A stretch of DNA of 64,000 nt from NCBI RefSeq assembly GCF_013415115.1, contig NZ_JACCDD010000011.1:16571-80570 (forward strand), given 5' to 3'. The DNA comes from Vreelandella zhaodongensis. GTDB taxonomy: Bacteria; Pseudomonadota; Gammaproteobacteria; Pseudomonadales; Halomonadaceae. A program made the translations under genes and the position numbers. Below, one piece after another: positions 9,404-18,684 of the stretch (positions are counted from its first letter, which is position 1; every line of letters begins with the position of its first letter). The notes under the pieces are model-generated. The model saw only the letters and a program-made list of their open reading frames with translations, did no database searches and was not told the DNA's origin.

Positions 9404-9435
9404 ACGAAAAAAATCCGGCGGAGGGGGCCGCCGGA
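9404..9435 (-). terminator. rho-independent terminator after the metallophosphoesterase gene
   Basis: On the minus strand an 8-bp GC stem (TCCGGCGG paired with CCGCCGGA, 9414-9421 and 9428-9435) with a 6-base loop is followed by a run of seven T. It lies about 110 bp past the stop of the metallophosphoesterase gene and before the rhomboid gene. Confidence 0.85.
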
Positions 9436-9545
9436 TAAAAGCAAGGGATCATTCAAGGGAACACTTACTCTGATAACCGGCGGCAGGGTTAGTTCAGCAG
9501 TTTTGAAAAAAATATGTAACCATATGTAAGCAATAAATAAGGGAG

Positions 9546-10532
9546 TTAATCAAAGTCTATTTCCCAAGGCTTTGGCAATGCACGCTCCTCTTTTGGCACT
9601 TTTATCCAAACAAAGTGATCGGCATTTAAATGCGTTTCCCCACTCCAGCGATACGCGACCAACCGGCCAAATTTCACTGCACTGTAATCTAAGCAGGCAA
9701 TATTAAGCGCCGGCAATGCTGGTATGCCCTCACACCAGTAGTGACCAATAAATAGCGGGGGCTGATCAGGGCCATAGTAACTAAGCCGCTGCCGCTCAGT
9801 GTCGGTAAGCATTCTCGTCTCTAGGTCACCGGGCAGGTTGTCAGGCTGGAAGACGACATCTCCCCACTGCTGCGGATTCGCAGACCAAAAATGGGCACGA
9901 AAGCTTTGCCTGGTAAAACCATCGCCAGAGTGAATTGCCACGCCGCTAGGCAGCGGTATATTAGGGCCACGGGTTAGTCGGTCAAGAATACGAAATGCTT
10001 GGCTTGAAGGATCGGTTGACTCAACCAGAAAACGACTGTCCATTCGAGCGTCTGGCGCGCGCAACTTTAGTTCTTGAATTAACACCTCATCCCAACAGGC
10101 ATGCACCACACGTATACCGTCCAGCTCTAGGAATAGTGGAATGGTCTTAAACCAAGCCAGAGTATCTTCCCATTCGTTGGTGTAATCACGGTATTGAGCC
10201 AGCGTATCTTCAATAATACGGTTATGCCGCGGGGTATGCTCACGCAGCCAACGCTTGTTGCTACCTGGCGGCGCCGGGTGCGTGTAGGCCAACGCATTAT
10301 ACTCATGGTTCCCCATGACGATATGGGCTTCGCCCTCTTCGACCATTCGGCGAGCAATAGTCACCGCAAGGCGGATACGCGGCCCGCGATCAATCAGGTC
10401 GCCTAAAAAAATCACCTTTCGCCGAGAGTGTCGATATACCCCACCCCGCTGGTGATAACCAAGCTTTTCTAGCAGCGCCGCCAACGTGGCACCGCAGCCG
10501 TGGATATCGCCGATTAAATCATAGCCCTCCAT
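9546..10532 (-). CDS. calcineurin-like metallophosphoesterase
   Basis: A 328-residue phosphoesterase with the full set of metal-binding motifs: GDIHG near residue 8, GDLIDRG near residue 44, and GNHE near residue 76. These bind the two metals of the calcineurin-like fold, and later His residues (VVHACWD, IGHYWCEG) complete the site. The arrangement is that of the bacterial PrpA/ApaH-like group, so a protein phosphatase or nucleotide hydrolase are both possible. The gene starts one base after the stop of NAD kinase, an extremely tight coupling that suggests a linked role, possibly in phosphorylated nucleotide metabolism. That link is inference. Confidence 0.9.
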   Translation of the reverse strand: MEGYDLIGDIHGCGATLAALLEKLGYHQRGGVYRHSRRKVIFLGDLIDRGPRIRLAVTIARRMVEEGEAHIVMGNHEYNALAYTHPAPPGSNKRWLREHTPRHNRIIEDTLAQYRDYTNEWEDTLAWFKTIPLFLELDGIRVVHACWDEVLIQELKLRAPDARMDSRFLVESTDPSSQAFRILDRLTRGPNIPLPSGVAIHSGDGFTRQSFRAHFWSANPQQWGDVVFQPDNLPGDLETRMLTDTERQRLSYYGPDQPPLFIGHYWCEGIPALPALNIACLDYSAVKFGRLVAYRWSGETHLNADHFVWIKVPKEERALPKPWEIDFD

Positions 10533-10533
10533 G

Positions 10534-11481
10534 TTAATCCCCTAGCCGATGGCCCCAACCGAGTTTGCTTCGCAGTACTTCATAAAAATTATGCCCAATG
10601 GGGTGAACCAACTGCACGCGCTCTGGCTTGCGCTTAATCACCAACACATCGTCCGGCTTGGCCACCGCGCGGGTTTGACCATCACAACTAATATGGGGGT
10701 ACGTCTGGTTGGTTTCACCAATATGGATACGAATTTCACTAGCCGCATCGATCACAATAGGGCGGCTGGAGAGTGTATGGGGAAACATTGGCACGAGCGT
10801 CACCACATCTAGCTTAGGGTGCATAATCGGCCCGCCGCCGGAAAGCGCATAAGCTGTAGAGCCCGTAGGGGTGGCAATAATCAGTCCGTCGCTGCGCTGG
10901 CTATAAACGAACTGCCCATCAATAAACAGTTCAAACTCAATCATGCGTACCGCTTTTCCAGGGTGCACAACCACTTCATTGAGCGCATCACCGCTACCTA
11001 CGGCCACACCATTGCGGTAAAGCACAGCATCTAAGAGAAAACGCTCCTCTACCTCGAACGCGCCTGCTAATACTTCGCCAACGCGGACTTCTAACTCAAC
11101 AGGGGAAATATCCGTCAAAAAACCTAAACGACCACGGTTGACACCTAAGATCAACGTGCCGCTGCTGCATAGCGTGCGCGCTGCACCTAGCAAACTACCG
11201 TCCCCTCCCACCACAATAACAAGATCACACAACTCGCCAAGCATTCGGCGACTTGCCTCAGGCTGACCATGATCCGGTAGTACTGTTGCGGTTCGATCCT
11301 CAACAAGCACTTTATAGCCGTGCTCAACAAGATAGCTGACTAACCGCTTGAGCGAATCAACCACTTTGTCACTGCCTAAACGGCCAATTAAGCCTATTGT
11401 TTTGAAAGGCGTGGTTTTAAAAGATTGCGCACGCTTGGCTTGGCTTACAGGCAATGAACCTGATGATGGGGTGTTAGACAT
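10534..11481 (-). CDS. nadK: NAD kinase
   Basis: Phosphorylates NAD to NADP with ATP in the cytoplasm. The GGDGSLLGAAR motif (catalytic Asp) follows VIVVGGDG. NRGRLGFLTDI, the NEVVVHPGK region, and the SDGLIIATPTGSTAYALSGGGPI block are all diagnostic of the family. The 315-residue length is slightly longer than E. coli NadK because of a polar N-terminal tail of about 25 residues (MSNTPSSGSLPVSQAKRAQS). That tail may be unstructured or the start could lie further in, but no better ribosome site was seen. It is followed after one base by the metallophosphoesterase. Confidence 0.97.
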   Translation of the reverse strand: MSNTPSSGSLPVSQAKRAQSFKTTPFKTIGLIGRLGSDKVVDSLKRLVSYLVEHGYKVLVEDRTATVLPDHGQPEASRRMLGELCDLVIVVGGDGSLLGAARTLCSSGTLILGVNRGRLGFLTDISPVELEVRVGEVLAGAFEVEERFLLDAVLYRNGVAVGSGDALNEVVVHPGKAVRMIEFELFIDGQFVYSQRSDGLIIATPTGSTAYALSGGGPIMHPKLDVVTLVPMFPHTLSSRPIVIDAASEIRIHIGETNQTYPHISCDGQTRAVAKPDDVLVIKRKPERVQLVHPIGHNFYEVLRSKLGWGHRLGD

Positions 11482-11597
11482 GGATGGCTCTCGCTAGCAT
11501 CAACCCCATATTATGGAGAGTATGGTGGTGTCGAGCAAATAACCCAGCGTAACGCAGAACCACTAGCTACCCTGGGCAAAACAATGGCTTAAATTAA

Positions 11598-12467
11598 TTA
11601 AGCTGATATAGCACTGCGGCGTTGCAACCACCAGTGGTTTAACCACAGCGATGCCGCCATGATGGCTGCGCCCAGGATCAGCTTACCCATGTCAGCGTCG
11701 CGGTTCCAAATCACTAAATTGACCACCAGACCTGCAGGAACCAAGGCATTATTCATTATTGCCAATGTGCCAGCATCTACTTTGGTGGCGCCCTGGTTCC
11801 AAGCAAAATAGCCAATACCGGAAGCTATCAAGCCAAGCCAAGCTAACACGCTCCACTGCATGGACGTACTGGGTAACGCCGACATATTGCCAAACAGCAG
11901 AAAGGCGGGAAGTGCGACAACCATTGCGCCAATAAAGAACCAGCCAAACACGTTATGCCATGCCAGTGTAGGTGGCAGATCGGCCGCCAAGCGGCGGTAA
12001 CCTACTTGGCCGATAGCAAAGCACAGGTTAGCTCCTTGTACCACCAAAAAGCCTAGCCAAAAGCCGCTATCAATACCGTCGTAACGTATCACCCCCGCTC
12101 CAAGTACCGCGAGCACTGCTGTGACTAGGTAGATAGGCGTGAAACGCTTAAACATAAGGTCGTCTAACAGAGCGATATAGACCGGCGTGAAGATGGTGAA
12201 AAGTAGTACTTCAGGAACCGACAACAGCAAAAATGATTGATAGAAAAAGGTGTACATAACACCTAACTGCACTGCGCCAAGTGCCATTAGCGCTAAACGC
12301 TGCCGACCACGTAACAAGCTTGGGCGTAAAAACGGCAAAAAGACCAGCATAGCAAGCGTTACACGGACTAACACGGCAAAGTAACTATCTACCTGCCCAG
12401 CCAAATACACGCCAATCAAAGAGAATGAGAACGCCCACAACGCCGTCACACTTACAAGATAACCCAT
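11598..12467 (-). CDS. EamA/DMT family transporter
   Basis: A 10-helix drug/metabolite superfamily exporter or importer of 289 residues made of two EamA repeats. The N-terminal helix MGYLVSVTALWAFSFSLIG and the second repeat starting near ANLCFAIGQVGYRR are typical. It resembles the carboxylate/amino acid/amine transporter branch, but the substrate cannot be read from sequence. It stands alone, 116 bp from the nadK start and 87 bp from the next gene, with no evident operon partner. Confidence 0.88.
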   Translation of the reverse strand: MGYLVSVTALWAFSFSLIGVYLAGQVDSYFAVLVRVTLAMLVFLPFLRPSLLRGRQRLALMALGAVQLGVMYTFFYQSFLLLSVPEVLLFTIFTPVYIALLDDLMFKRFTPIYLVTAVLAVLGAGVIRYDGIDSGFWLGFLVVQGANLCFAIGQVGYRRLAADLPPTLAWHNVFGWFFIGAMVVALPAFLLFGNMSALPSTSMQWSVLAWLGLIASGIGYFAWNQGATKVDAGTLAIMNNALVPAGLVVNLVIWNRDADMGKLILGAAIMAASLWLNHWWLQRRSAISA

Positions 12468-12554
12468 CCGTAAACCCCATCAAAAAGCATAAGTTGACTG
12501 AGATTATACGCGCTTAATAGCACCTGCCAATGGGCCAACTACGTTATGCACGAC

Positions 12555-13103
12555 CTAGCGCTTGTTTAGCCATAAAAACGCGTACAGCACACCGGGCACC
12601 CACCCCAATAGCGTGAGCACGATACTAATGACTAAACGTTTCGTCCCACCATCCGTAAGCCCTACTGCCAAAGGTGGCAACAGAACGGCTAGCGCGCGAT
12701 AGGCCAGCCCCAGCGCTGCTGGCTCTAACGCGGAGCCTGACGCTTGGTGTGGCGACGCCTTTTGAAGAGATTGTGATGTCTCTTCATCAGACGATGCCGA
12801 TACCTGCCTGGGAGGGATAAAATACTCTACAGCTGCCTGAGCTTGCTCAGCCTGCTCTTTTTCTTTGGCAAGCGCTTTACGGTGGGCATCTTTATCGATT
12901 TTTTGCTCTAAGGTATCAGCACCTTCTGCAAGATCATCGTGGTGACGCTCCCAATCTTCCCAGTCATGGGGCGTGCCCGACTTTGGGCGCTGATGACCCG
13001 AACCACGCGCACGCTCCCAAGCTTTTTCCTCCAGGGTATTCGGCCGATCAGGATCTGAATCTAAGCCAACGCCTTTACGGTTAAGGTATTCACGCGCGTC
13101 CAT
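12555..13103 (-). CDS. Pmp3/YqaE-like protein with charged N-terminal region
   Basis: A 182-residue protein in two parts. The first 120 residues are highly charged and mostly helical (MDAREYLNRKG, then DTLEQKIDKDAHRKALAKE), with likely coiled coil. The last 55 residues hold two membrane helices with LPPLAVGL and LTLLGWVPGVLYAFLW, the signature of the small Pmp3/YqaE proteolipids linked to salt and cold stress in yeast and plants. I chose the ATG at 13103 because AAGGAGT lies 5 bases upstream. A longer frame starting at 13238 is unlikely. The gene is divergent from the CBS gene with a 163-bp control region. Confidence 0.8.
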   Translation of the reverse strand: MDAREYLNRKGVGLDSDPDRPNTLEEKAWERARGSGHQRPKSGTPHDWEDWERHHDDLAEGADTLEQKIDKDAHRKALAKEKEQAEQAQAAVEYFIPPRQVSASSDEETSQSLQKASPHQASGSALEPAALGLAYRALAVLLPPLAVGLTDGGTKRLVISIVLTLLGWVPGVLYAFLWLNKR

Positions 13104-13266
13104 AAAGACTCCTTGAGCGTTTGAAAGAGAAGTAAAACGTTGAATGTCATAGATATGAGGGGTAGTACAGAGCTCGTTAAATCTCCTACAGTAAGGTAAT
13201 CGGCGATAAAGTGTCGATCTACGTTTCCCTTTAGCCACTGCACACGCTGAGTCAAGGAGTGCTCCA

Positions 13267-13674
13267 ATGAATAAAAAGATTCCGGATACTGTACGCGATA
13301 TTATGTCCCGCGACTGTTACCGCGTGTCTGGGGATACCTCTATTACCACCTTAGCCCAAGGTTTAGCACTTCACCGCTTGCCGGGTGCTCCCGTGGTAGA
13401 TGCATCCGACCGGTTAGTCGGCTTTATTTCCGAGCAAGATGTTCTGGGGCGTGTATTAGACAGCATTTATCACGATGATGAAGCCCCTCTGGTGCGCGAA
13501 TTAATGCGTCAAGATGTGCTAACGACAACGCCAAATAAAAGCATTACCGACCTAGCACAAGAGATGTTAGGCCCGAAACCTAAGATTTTTCCCGTCGTTG
13601 AGCAGCAAAAACTGGTTGGCATCGTCACACGCCGCGATATTTTGATTGCTTTGCTAACTATTCGCCGCCACTGA
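13267..13674 (+). CDS. tandem CBS domain protein
   Basis: A 135-residue protein made almost entirely of two CBS repeats (about residues 8-62 and 75-132), which usually bind adenine nucleotides and sense energy state. Typical elements are VRDIMSRDCYRV, GAPVVDASDRLVGFISEQD and FPVVEQQKLVGIVTRRDIL. There is no fused catalytic domain, so it probably regulates a partner that cannot be named here. The ribosome site AAGGAGTG precedes the ATG by 6 bases. Confidence 0.92.
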   Translation: MNKKIPDTVRDIMSRDCYRVSGDTSITTLAQGLALHRLPGAPVVDASDRLVGFISEQDVLGRVLDSIYHDDEAPLVRELMRQDVLTTTPNKSITDLAQEMLGPKPKIFPVVEQQKLVGIVTRRDILIALLTIRRH

Positions 13675-13734
13675 CGGCCAGTTACGGGCTGATAGGATTA
13701 GCCGTTTGCAGCAAAAGTGTCTTGACTAGTAACC

Positions 13735-13762
13735 AAAAAAAACCGCTGCTTTAAAGCAGCGG
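13735..13762 (-). terminator. minus-strand rho-independent terminator with no obvious gene
   Basis: A perfect palindrome CCGCTGCTTTAAAGCAGCGG (13743-13762) is followed on the minus strand by a run of eight T. On the plus strand no T-run follows, so it does not serve the CBS gene upstream. No protein gene on the minus strand reads into it. Confidence 0.8.
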
Positions 13763-13851
13763 AAGCAAAGGATCGAAAACAATAGGCTGTACAACACGTT
13801 TACGACTGCTATCGCGATGTTGCCTGTGCATACTCTGACACTCTGCACAGG
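13735..13851 (-). ncRNA. candidate small RNA (hairpin plus terminator)
   Basis: Between two plus-strand genes the minus strand carries an 8-bp hairpin (CCTGTGCA paired with TGCACAGG, 13823-13830 and 13844-13851, 13-base loop) followed about 60 bases later by the strong terminator at 13735-13762. This order is that of a small trans-acting RNA. The 5' end is unknown; no convincing minus promoter was found, although an AT-rich stretch at 13895-13912 could serve. The function is unknown. Confidence 0.35.
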
Positions 13852-13954
13852 AAAAGTTCGCAAAATGGCAAAATTTTCGTCTTTGGTGGAGCAAGCGTAT
13901 AATAATTTGTTAACGCCACACCCACTCATATACTGACCCTGCAGGGAGCTTTGT

Positions 13955-14314
13955 ATGGCGCTGTACTTTCTAGTGTTTGGCGTCTGTTTATTGATAATAG
14001 GTGCCGTGGTGCTGATATTGATGACAGTGGGCACCCCCCGTTACCGCACGGAACCTAGCGACCTGCTCACTTTGTTTGACAAGGCACTGGAAAGCAATAT
14101 CAGCGAAACCGAATGGAATACGACCATTGGTTACCCCATTCGTCATGATGACTATTTAGACAGCGTGCGCCGCCGCGCAGCGCGATTAATGGAAACCCAC
14201 GGGCGTCGGTGGCAGATTGCTCAGGGTAAACCGCTACTTAACCAGGAGGGTTACGAAGAGTTAAAAGCATTACGTGATCATCTAGCAGCACATACAGCGC
14301 TTCAACAGCGCTGA
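13955..14314 (+). CDS. small membrane-anchored protein of unknown function
   Basis: A 119-residue protein with one N-terminal membrane helix (about residues 4-25) and a soluble helical tail. I do not recognise the family. A likely promoter lies upstream: a TATAAT at 13898-13903 with a weak -35 about 17 bases before it. The ribosome site CAGGGAG precedes the ATG by about 8 bases. The gene is 27 bp before the AraC-type regulator and may be cotranscribed with it. Confidence 0.65.
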   Translation: MALYFLVFGVCLLIIGAVVLILMTVGTPRYRTEPSDLLTLFDKALESNISETEWNTTIGYPIRHDDYLDSVRRRAARLMETHGRRWQIAQGKPLLNQEGYEELKALRDHLAAHTALQQR

Positions 14315-14341
14315 CAGGCCAGCAGTGCCGAGGAGAACTCC

Positions 14342-15196
14342 ATGCCGAGCACCATTCGTCAAATACCTTTAGAAAGTGCCACACAGCACCACTCTCACGA
14401 CTTTCATCAAATTGTGATTACGCTATGTGGTTCGTCTGAGTTTGAGATCGAAGGCCTCGGCGGCAGAGTAAATGCGTTTTCAGGTTGTATCGTCCCTGCC
14501 AATCATGAACATTTTTATTCAGGTAACGGGCACAACCGCCAGCTGATTCTCGACCTGCCTGAAGATGCCCCAGCACTGACCGGCGAACACCGTGAACTGG
14601 TCGCCCTGTTTGATGCACCGCGTTTTTTTGCGCTTGACAGCCCGTTGCGTCACTACCTTGCATTTGTAGAAAGCGAACTCGTCCAAGGATTTGACACGTC
14701 TGCTATGTCTTTTCAACAAGACCGCTTGGCAGCCACCTTGCTGGGGTCATTAAAAGCTCGCCTAGGCGCAACCGAAAGCGCTGCTCAACGGCGTCTTAAC
14801 CTGGATCAGATTGACCGTTTTATCCGCCGTCATCTAGCTGATGAGCTCAGGGTAGCTGATCTAGCCAAACTGGCCTGCCTAAGTGAAGCTCACTTCTCCG
14901 AACGGTTTCGCGTTCAAACCGGCCTTTCTCCCTGGCAGTATGTACGTCGCCAGCGCCTACATGCAGCCCGCCAGCTTATACAGCAAAGCCGTTTGCCATT
15001 AACTGATATTGCCATTCAAACGGGCTTTGCAAATCAAAGTGCACTTTCTCATGCTTTCCGCCGCAGCTATGGGCTATCGCCCCGGCAGTTACGACAAAGT
15101 GGAGCAAGTTCCTCTATCGACTCGCCCGCTCGTTCAACGTCAAATTTATCGACGTCGGCTGCTCCAGTAGAGCCTAGCGCCCTCTCTCCTAGATAA
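14342..15196 (+). CDS. AraC family regulator next to the put genes
   Basis: A 284-residue transcription factor. The N-terminal part is a cupin-like sensing domain with HHSHDFHQIVITLCG, and the C-terminal part holds two helix-turn-helix motifs (LRVADLAKLACLSEAHFSERF and LPLTDIAIQTGFANQSALSHAF), followed by a Ser-rich tail of about 35 residues. It lies 248 bp upstream of putA in the same direction, so control of proline catabolism is a reasonable inference; AraC-type activators of put genes are known in Pseudomonas (PruR). The sensed molecule cannot be read. The ATG has GAGGAG upstream. Confidence 0.88.
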   Translation: MPSTIRQIPLESATQHHSHDFHQIVITLCGSSEFEIEGLGGRVNAFSGCIVPANHEHFYSGNGHNRQLILDLPEDAPALTGEHRELVALFDAPRFFALDSPLRHYLAFVESELVQGFDTSAMSFQQDRLAATLLGSLKARLGATESAAQRRLNLDQIDRFIRRHLADELRVADLAKLACLSEAHFSERFRVQTGLSPWQYVRRQRLHAARQLIQQSRLPLTDIAIQTGFANQSALSHAFRRSYGLSPRQLRQSGASSSIDSPARSTSNLSTSAAPVEPSALSPR

Positions 15197-15365
15197 CTGT
15201 TAAGCATCTTTTACAACCTCAGTGGGTATGCCTCAGTCCCTGTTGGCAGGCTCTTAAAAACTCAACTAAAGTATTAAAAATCGTTCCTTACCGCGAAATT
15301 GACACGTTTTGCCATGGAAACGACATACACCTAGCAGCTGCTCACACTACATTCGAACGCTAGCT

Positions 15366-15390
15366 TGGGCACTATGCCCAGACATTTTTT
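15366..15390 (+). promoter_or_regulatory. short hairpin with T-run in the putA leader
   Basis: A small stem TGGGC/GCCCA (15366-15380, 5-base loop) is followed 4 bases later by six T, about 55 bp before the putA start. It could be a weak intrinsic terminator or attenuator in the leader. The stem is only 5-6 bp, so confidence is low. Confidence 0.3.
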
Positions 15391-15444
15391 ATTTCGGTTA
15401 TTTGCTTCAGCTTTTCGATTCTGTTCAGACTCACGGGTGCCTCA

Positions 15445-18400
15445 ATGCTCAATGCCAAGAAAATGCGTGACCCAGCCATCTGGCAAACTGATCTTGATAC
15501 GCTTATGCAGCGTATTAGTGATCACTATCTTGTCGATGAAGATACCTTTGTCAGTGAGCTCATTAAGGTTCTCGATGCTGACAGTGACGATTTCGCGCGC
15601 ATTGAATCGAACACAGCGGCGCTAGTGCGTGATGTCCGTAAAATGGATACTGCTGTCGATACAATCGATGAGCTACTGCAGCAGTACAGCCTGGACACCC
15701 ATGAAGGCTTAATGCTGATGTGTTTAGCAGAAGCCATGCTACGCATACCAGATAAAGCCACCGCCGATGCACTGATTGAAGACAGACTTGGCCCCGCAGA
15801 CTGGCAGTCCCACCTAGGTAAAAGCGAATCATGGATGGTGAACGCTTCCACTTGGGGCCTATTGATGACTGGGCACGTGCTGAAGCTCGATCACCCAAAA
15901 GAGGGCCAGCCTGCCCACTTCATTAATCGCATGGTTAATAAAGTAGGTGAGCCGGTTATTCGTCGCGCCATGATGGAAGCGATGAAAATCATGGGCAAAC
16001 AGTTCGTTTTGGGACGCGATATTAATGAAGCGCTAAAGCGCTCTAAACCGCTCTTCAATAAAGGCTACACCTACTCCTACGATATGCTGGGCGAGGCAGC
16101 GCGCACCCGTGCTGACGCTAAGCGCTACTATGATGACTACGCACGCGCCATCGAGCAGGTCGGCAAGGCCTGCAAATCACTGGGTGATAAAACCCCTGCG
16201 CCTTCGGTCTCCATTAAGTTGTCGGCCCTTCATCCACGCTATGAGTTTGGTCGCCGCGAGCAGGTACTTGCCGAGCTAGTTGACACGGTCATTAAGTTAG
16301 TCACTAAAGCCCGTGAGCTTGACGTGGCTGTGACGATCGATGCTGAAGAAGTTGATCGCCTAGAGCTGTCACTCGACGTTTTCCGCGCGATATATCAAAG
16401 CAACGCGGTGAAAGGATGGGGACACTTTGGTCTTGTCGTTCAGGCATATTCAAAGCGCGCCTTGCCGGTACTCCACTTCATTAACCGCCTGGCCGAACAG
16501 CAAGGCGACGAAATTCCTCTGCGTTTGGTGAAAGGTGCTTATTGGGATAGCGAAATCAAGGAGTCACAACAGCTTGGGGTCGATGGCTACCCAGTATTTA
16601 CTCGTAAAGCGTGTACGGACGTGGCCTACTTGGCGTGCGCGCAGTTCCTGCTATCCCACAATACCCGTGGCCGTATTTTTCCCCAATTTGCGACGCACAA
16701 TGCTCACACAGTCACGACCATTCTTGAACTCGCCAACCACGATAGCCGCCCCTTCGAATTCCAGCGCTTACACGGCATGGGTGAAGCCCTTTACGACGCG
16801 GCTCTAGAGCGCGCGCCTAAAGGAACTTACTGCCGAATTTATGCCCCGGTTGGTGCCCATAAAGATCTACTGCCCTACTTAGTACGTCGCCTGCTTGAAA
16901 ATGGTGCTAACTCCTCTTTCGTTCACCAAATTGTCGACCCAGACGTCCCTGTAGAATCATTGTGCCAACACCCCATTGAAACGCTCCGTCAGCATAAAAC
17001 GTTCGCTAATAAGCGCATTCCGCTGCCAAAAGATATCTATGGGCCAAAACGCCGCAACTCTCGCGGCGTCAATCTTAATATTCGTAGCCACTTCGACCCG
17101 TTAATGGAGAAAATGCGGTCGTTTATGGATAAGCAGTACCCAGCGAAGCCGCTGCTGGCCTTTGATGTTGCGGACGATGCCGCGAACACTCACAAAGTAA
17201 CCTCGCCTTTTGATCGCCGCAAAACCGTGGGCAGCGTTCAGTGGACCAGCAAGGATCAAGCCGCCAAAGCACTCGATGCAGCTTGGCAAGCGTTCCCACG
17301 CTGGGAAACGACCCCGGTTACCGAGCGCGCTGATATCCTACGCCGCTTGGCCGATTTGATGGAAGAGCACATGCCAGAGCTAATGACGCTCTGTTCACGT
17401 GAAGGCGGCAAACTGCTCACCGACGGTGTTGATGAAATCAAAGAAGCGGTCGATTTCTGCCGCTACTATGCCATGCGCGCTGAAGAAGCCTTTGGTGAGC
17501 CGATTGAACTGCCTGGCCCTACTGGTGAATCCAACCGCTTGATGATGGGTGGTAAAGGCGTATTTGCAGCTATCAGCCCCTGGAACTTCCCAGTAGCTAT
17601 TTTCTGCGGCCAAATTGTTGCTGCTGCCGTTGCTGGCAACACCGTACTTGCCAAACCCGCTGAACAAACCTCGATTGTTGCCCACCGCGTTATTGAACTG
17701 CTTTACGAAGCAGGCATGCCACGTGATGTGGTTCAGTTGCTGCCTGGTGACGGCCCCACAGTAGGTAGTGTCTTAACCTCTGACCCTCGCATTACGGGCG
17801 TGGTGTTTACCGGCGGCACGGATACGGCGCAGATAATCAACCGTGCTCTCGCCGCTCGGGAAAATGCACCGCTGCCGACACTGATTGCCGAAACAGGCGG
17901 CATGAATGCCATGATTGTTGACTCTACCGCGCTACCGGAGCAGGTAGTTGTGGATGTAATTCAGTCCGCCTTCCAAAGTGCCGGTCAGCGCTGCTCCGCG
18001 CTACGGGTGCTTTATCTACAAGACGATGTTGCTGACCGCGTCATTGAAATTCTCAAAGGCGCCATGAACGAGTTACGAATTGGTGACCCGCGCGATTTAG
18101 GCACCGACGTGGGCCCGGTCATTGATGAAGACGCGCGTCAAGGTTTAATGGCGCATATCGAAAAACTCAAGGGCGAAAACCGTTTAGTCGCAGAAACACC
18201 GATGGCGGCTGAACACACCCAACATGGCACCTTCGTTGCGCCCACCGCCTTTATCATCGACAGCATTGACTCACTTACCCGAGAGCAGTTTGGCCCCATA
18301 CTGCACATTGTGCGTTATAAAGCTCGCGACCTCGACCGCGTTATCTGTGACATTAATGGTCGCGGGTACGGCCTTACTTTTGGGGTACACAGCCGCAACG

Positions 18401-18636
18401 AATCATTTGCTGCTGAAATAGCGCAGAAAATGCGCGTAGGCAACGTGTATATCAACCGCAACATCATCGGTGCGGTGGTTGGCGTTCAGCCATTCGGCGG
18501 ACAGGGTCTGTCAGGTACCGGCCCCAAAGCAGGTGGCCCGCACTACCTACAGCGTTTTGTGACTGAAAAAACGATTACCAACAACACCGCCGCTTTAGGT
18601 GGCAACGCGTCGCTGTTGGCGCTAGGCGATGAGTGA
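15445..18636 (+). CDS. putA: bifunctional proline dehydrogenase / P5C dehydrogenase, short form (PutA1)
   Basis: Oxidises proline to glutamate in two steps: an FAD-linked proline dehydrogenase barrel and an NAD-linked aldehyde dehydrogenase. The first half carries SIKLSALHPRYEF, VTIDAEEVDRLELSLDV, RLVKGAYWDSEIK and QFATHNAHTV; the second half has SPWNFPVAIFCG, the catalytic Glu816 in IAETGGMN and Cys850 in AGQRCSALR. The protein of about 1063 residues has no N-terminal ribbon-helix-helix, so it should not be its own repressor, and it lacks the extra C-terminal domain of longer PutAs. It ends in the GGNASLL tail. It lies between the AraC-type gene and putP. The ribosome site at the chosen ATG is weak; 15463 is an alternative start. 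Confidence 0.96.
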   Translation: MLNAKKMRDPAIWQTDLDTLMQRISDHYLVDEDTFVSELIKVLDADSDDFARIESNTAALVRDVRKMDTAVDTIDELLQQYSLDTHEGLMLMCLAEAMLRIPDKATADALIEDRLGPADWQSHLGKSESWMVNASTWGLLMTGHVLKLDHPKEGQPAHFINRMVNKVGEPVIRRAMMEAMKIMGKQFVLGRDINEALKRSKPLFNKGYTYSYDMLGEAARTRADAKRYYDDYARAIEQVGKACKSLGDKTPAPSVSIKLSALHPRYEFGRREQVLAELVDTVIKLVTKARELDVAVTIDAEEVDRLELSLDVFRAIYQSNAVKGWGHFGLVVQAYSKRALPVLHFINRLAEQQGDEIPLRLVKGAYWDSEIKESQQLGVDGYPVFTRKACTDVAYLACAQFLLSHNTRGRIFPQFATHNAHTVTTILELANHDSRPFEFQRLHGMGEALYDAALERAPKGTYCRIYAPVGAHKDLLPYLVRRLLENGANSSFVHQIVDPDVPVESLCQHPIETLRQHKTFANKRIPLPKDIYGPKRRNSRGVNLNIRSHFDPLMEKMRSFMDKQYPAKPLLAFDVADDAANTHKVTSPFDRRKTVGSVQWTSKDQAAKALDAAWQAFPRWETTPVTERADILRRLADLMEEHMPELMTLCSREGGKLLTDGVDEIKEAVDFCRYYAMRAEEAFGEPIELPGPTGESNRLMMGGKGVFAAISPWNFPVAIFCGQIVAAAVAGNTVLAKPAEQTSIVAHRVIELLYEAGMPRDVVQLLPGDGPTVGSVLTSDPRITGVVFTGGTDTAQIINRALAARENAPLPTLIAETGGMNAMIVDSTALPEQVVVDVIQSAFQSAGQRCSALRVLYLQDDVADRVIEILKGAMNELRIGDPRDLGTDVGPVIDEDARQGLMAHIEKLKGENRLVAETPMAAEHTQHGTFVAPTAFIIDSIDSLTREQFGPILHIVRYKARDLDRVICDINGRGYGLTFGVHSRNESFAAEIAQKMRVGNVYINRNIIGAVVGVQPFGGQGLSGTGPKAGGPHYLQRFVTEKTITNNTAALGGNASLLALGDE

Positions 18637-18684
18637 ATAGCTCATCAAAACTAATAACCTGAACTCCTGAAAAGGAACCGTCTC

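Noticed and set aside
13726..14034. A 102-residue minus-strand frame
   Set aside because: It is antisense to the start of the 13955 gene, has no ribosome site, and covers the terminator itself.
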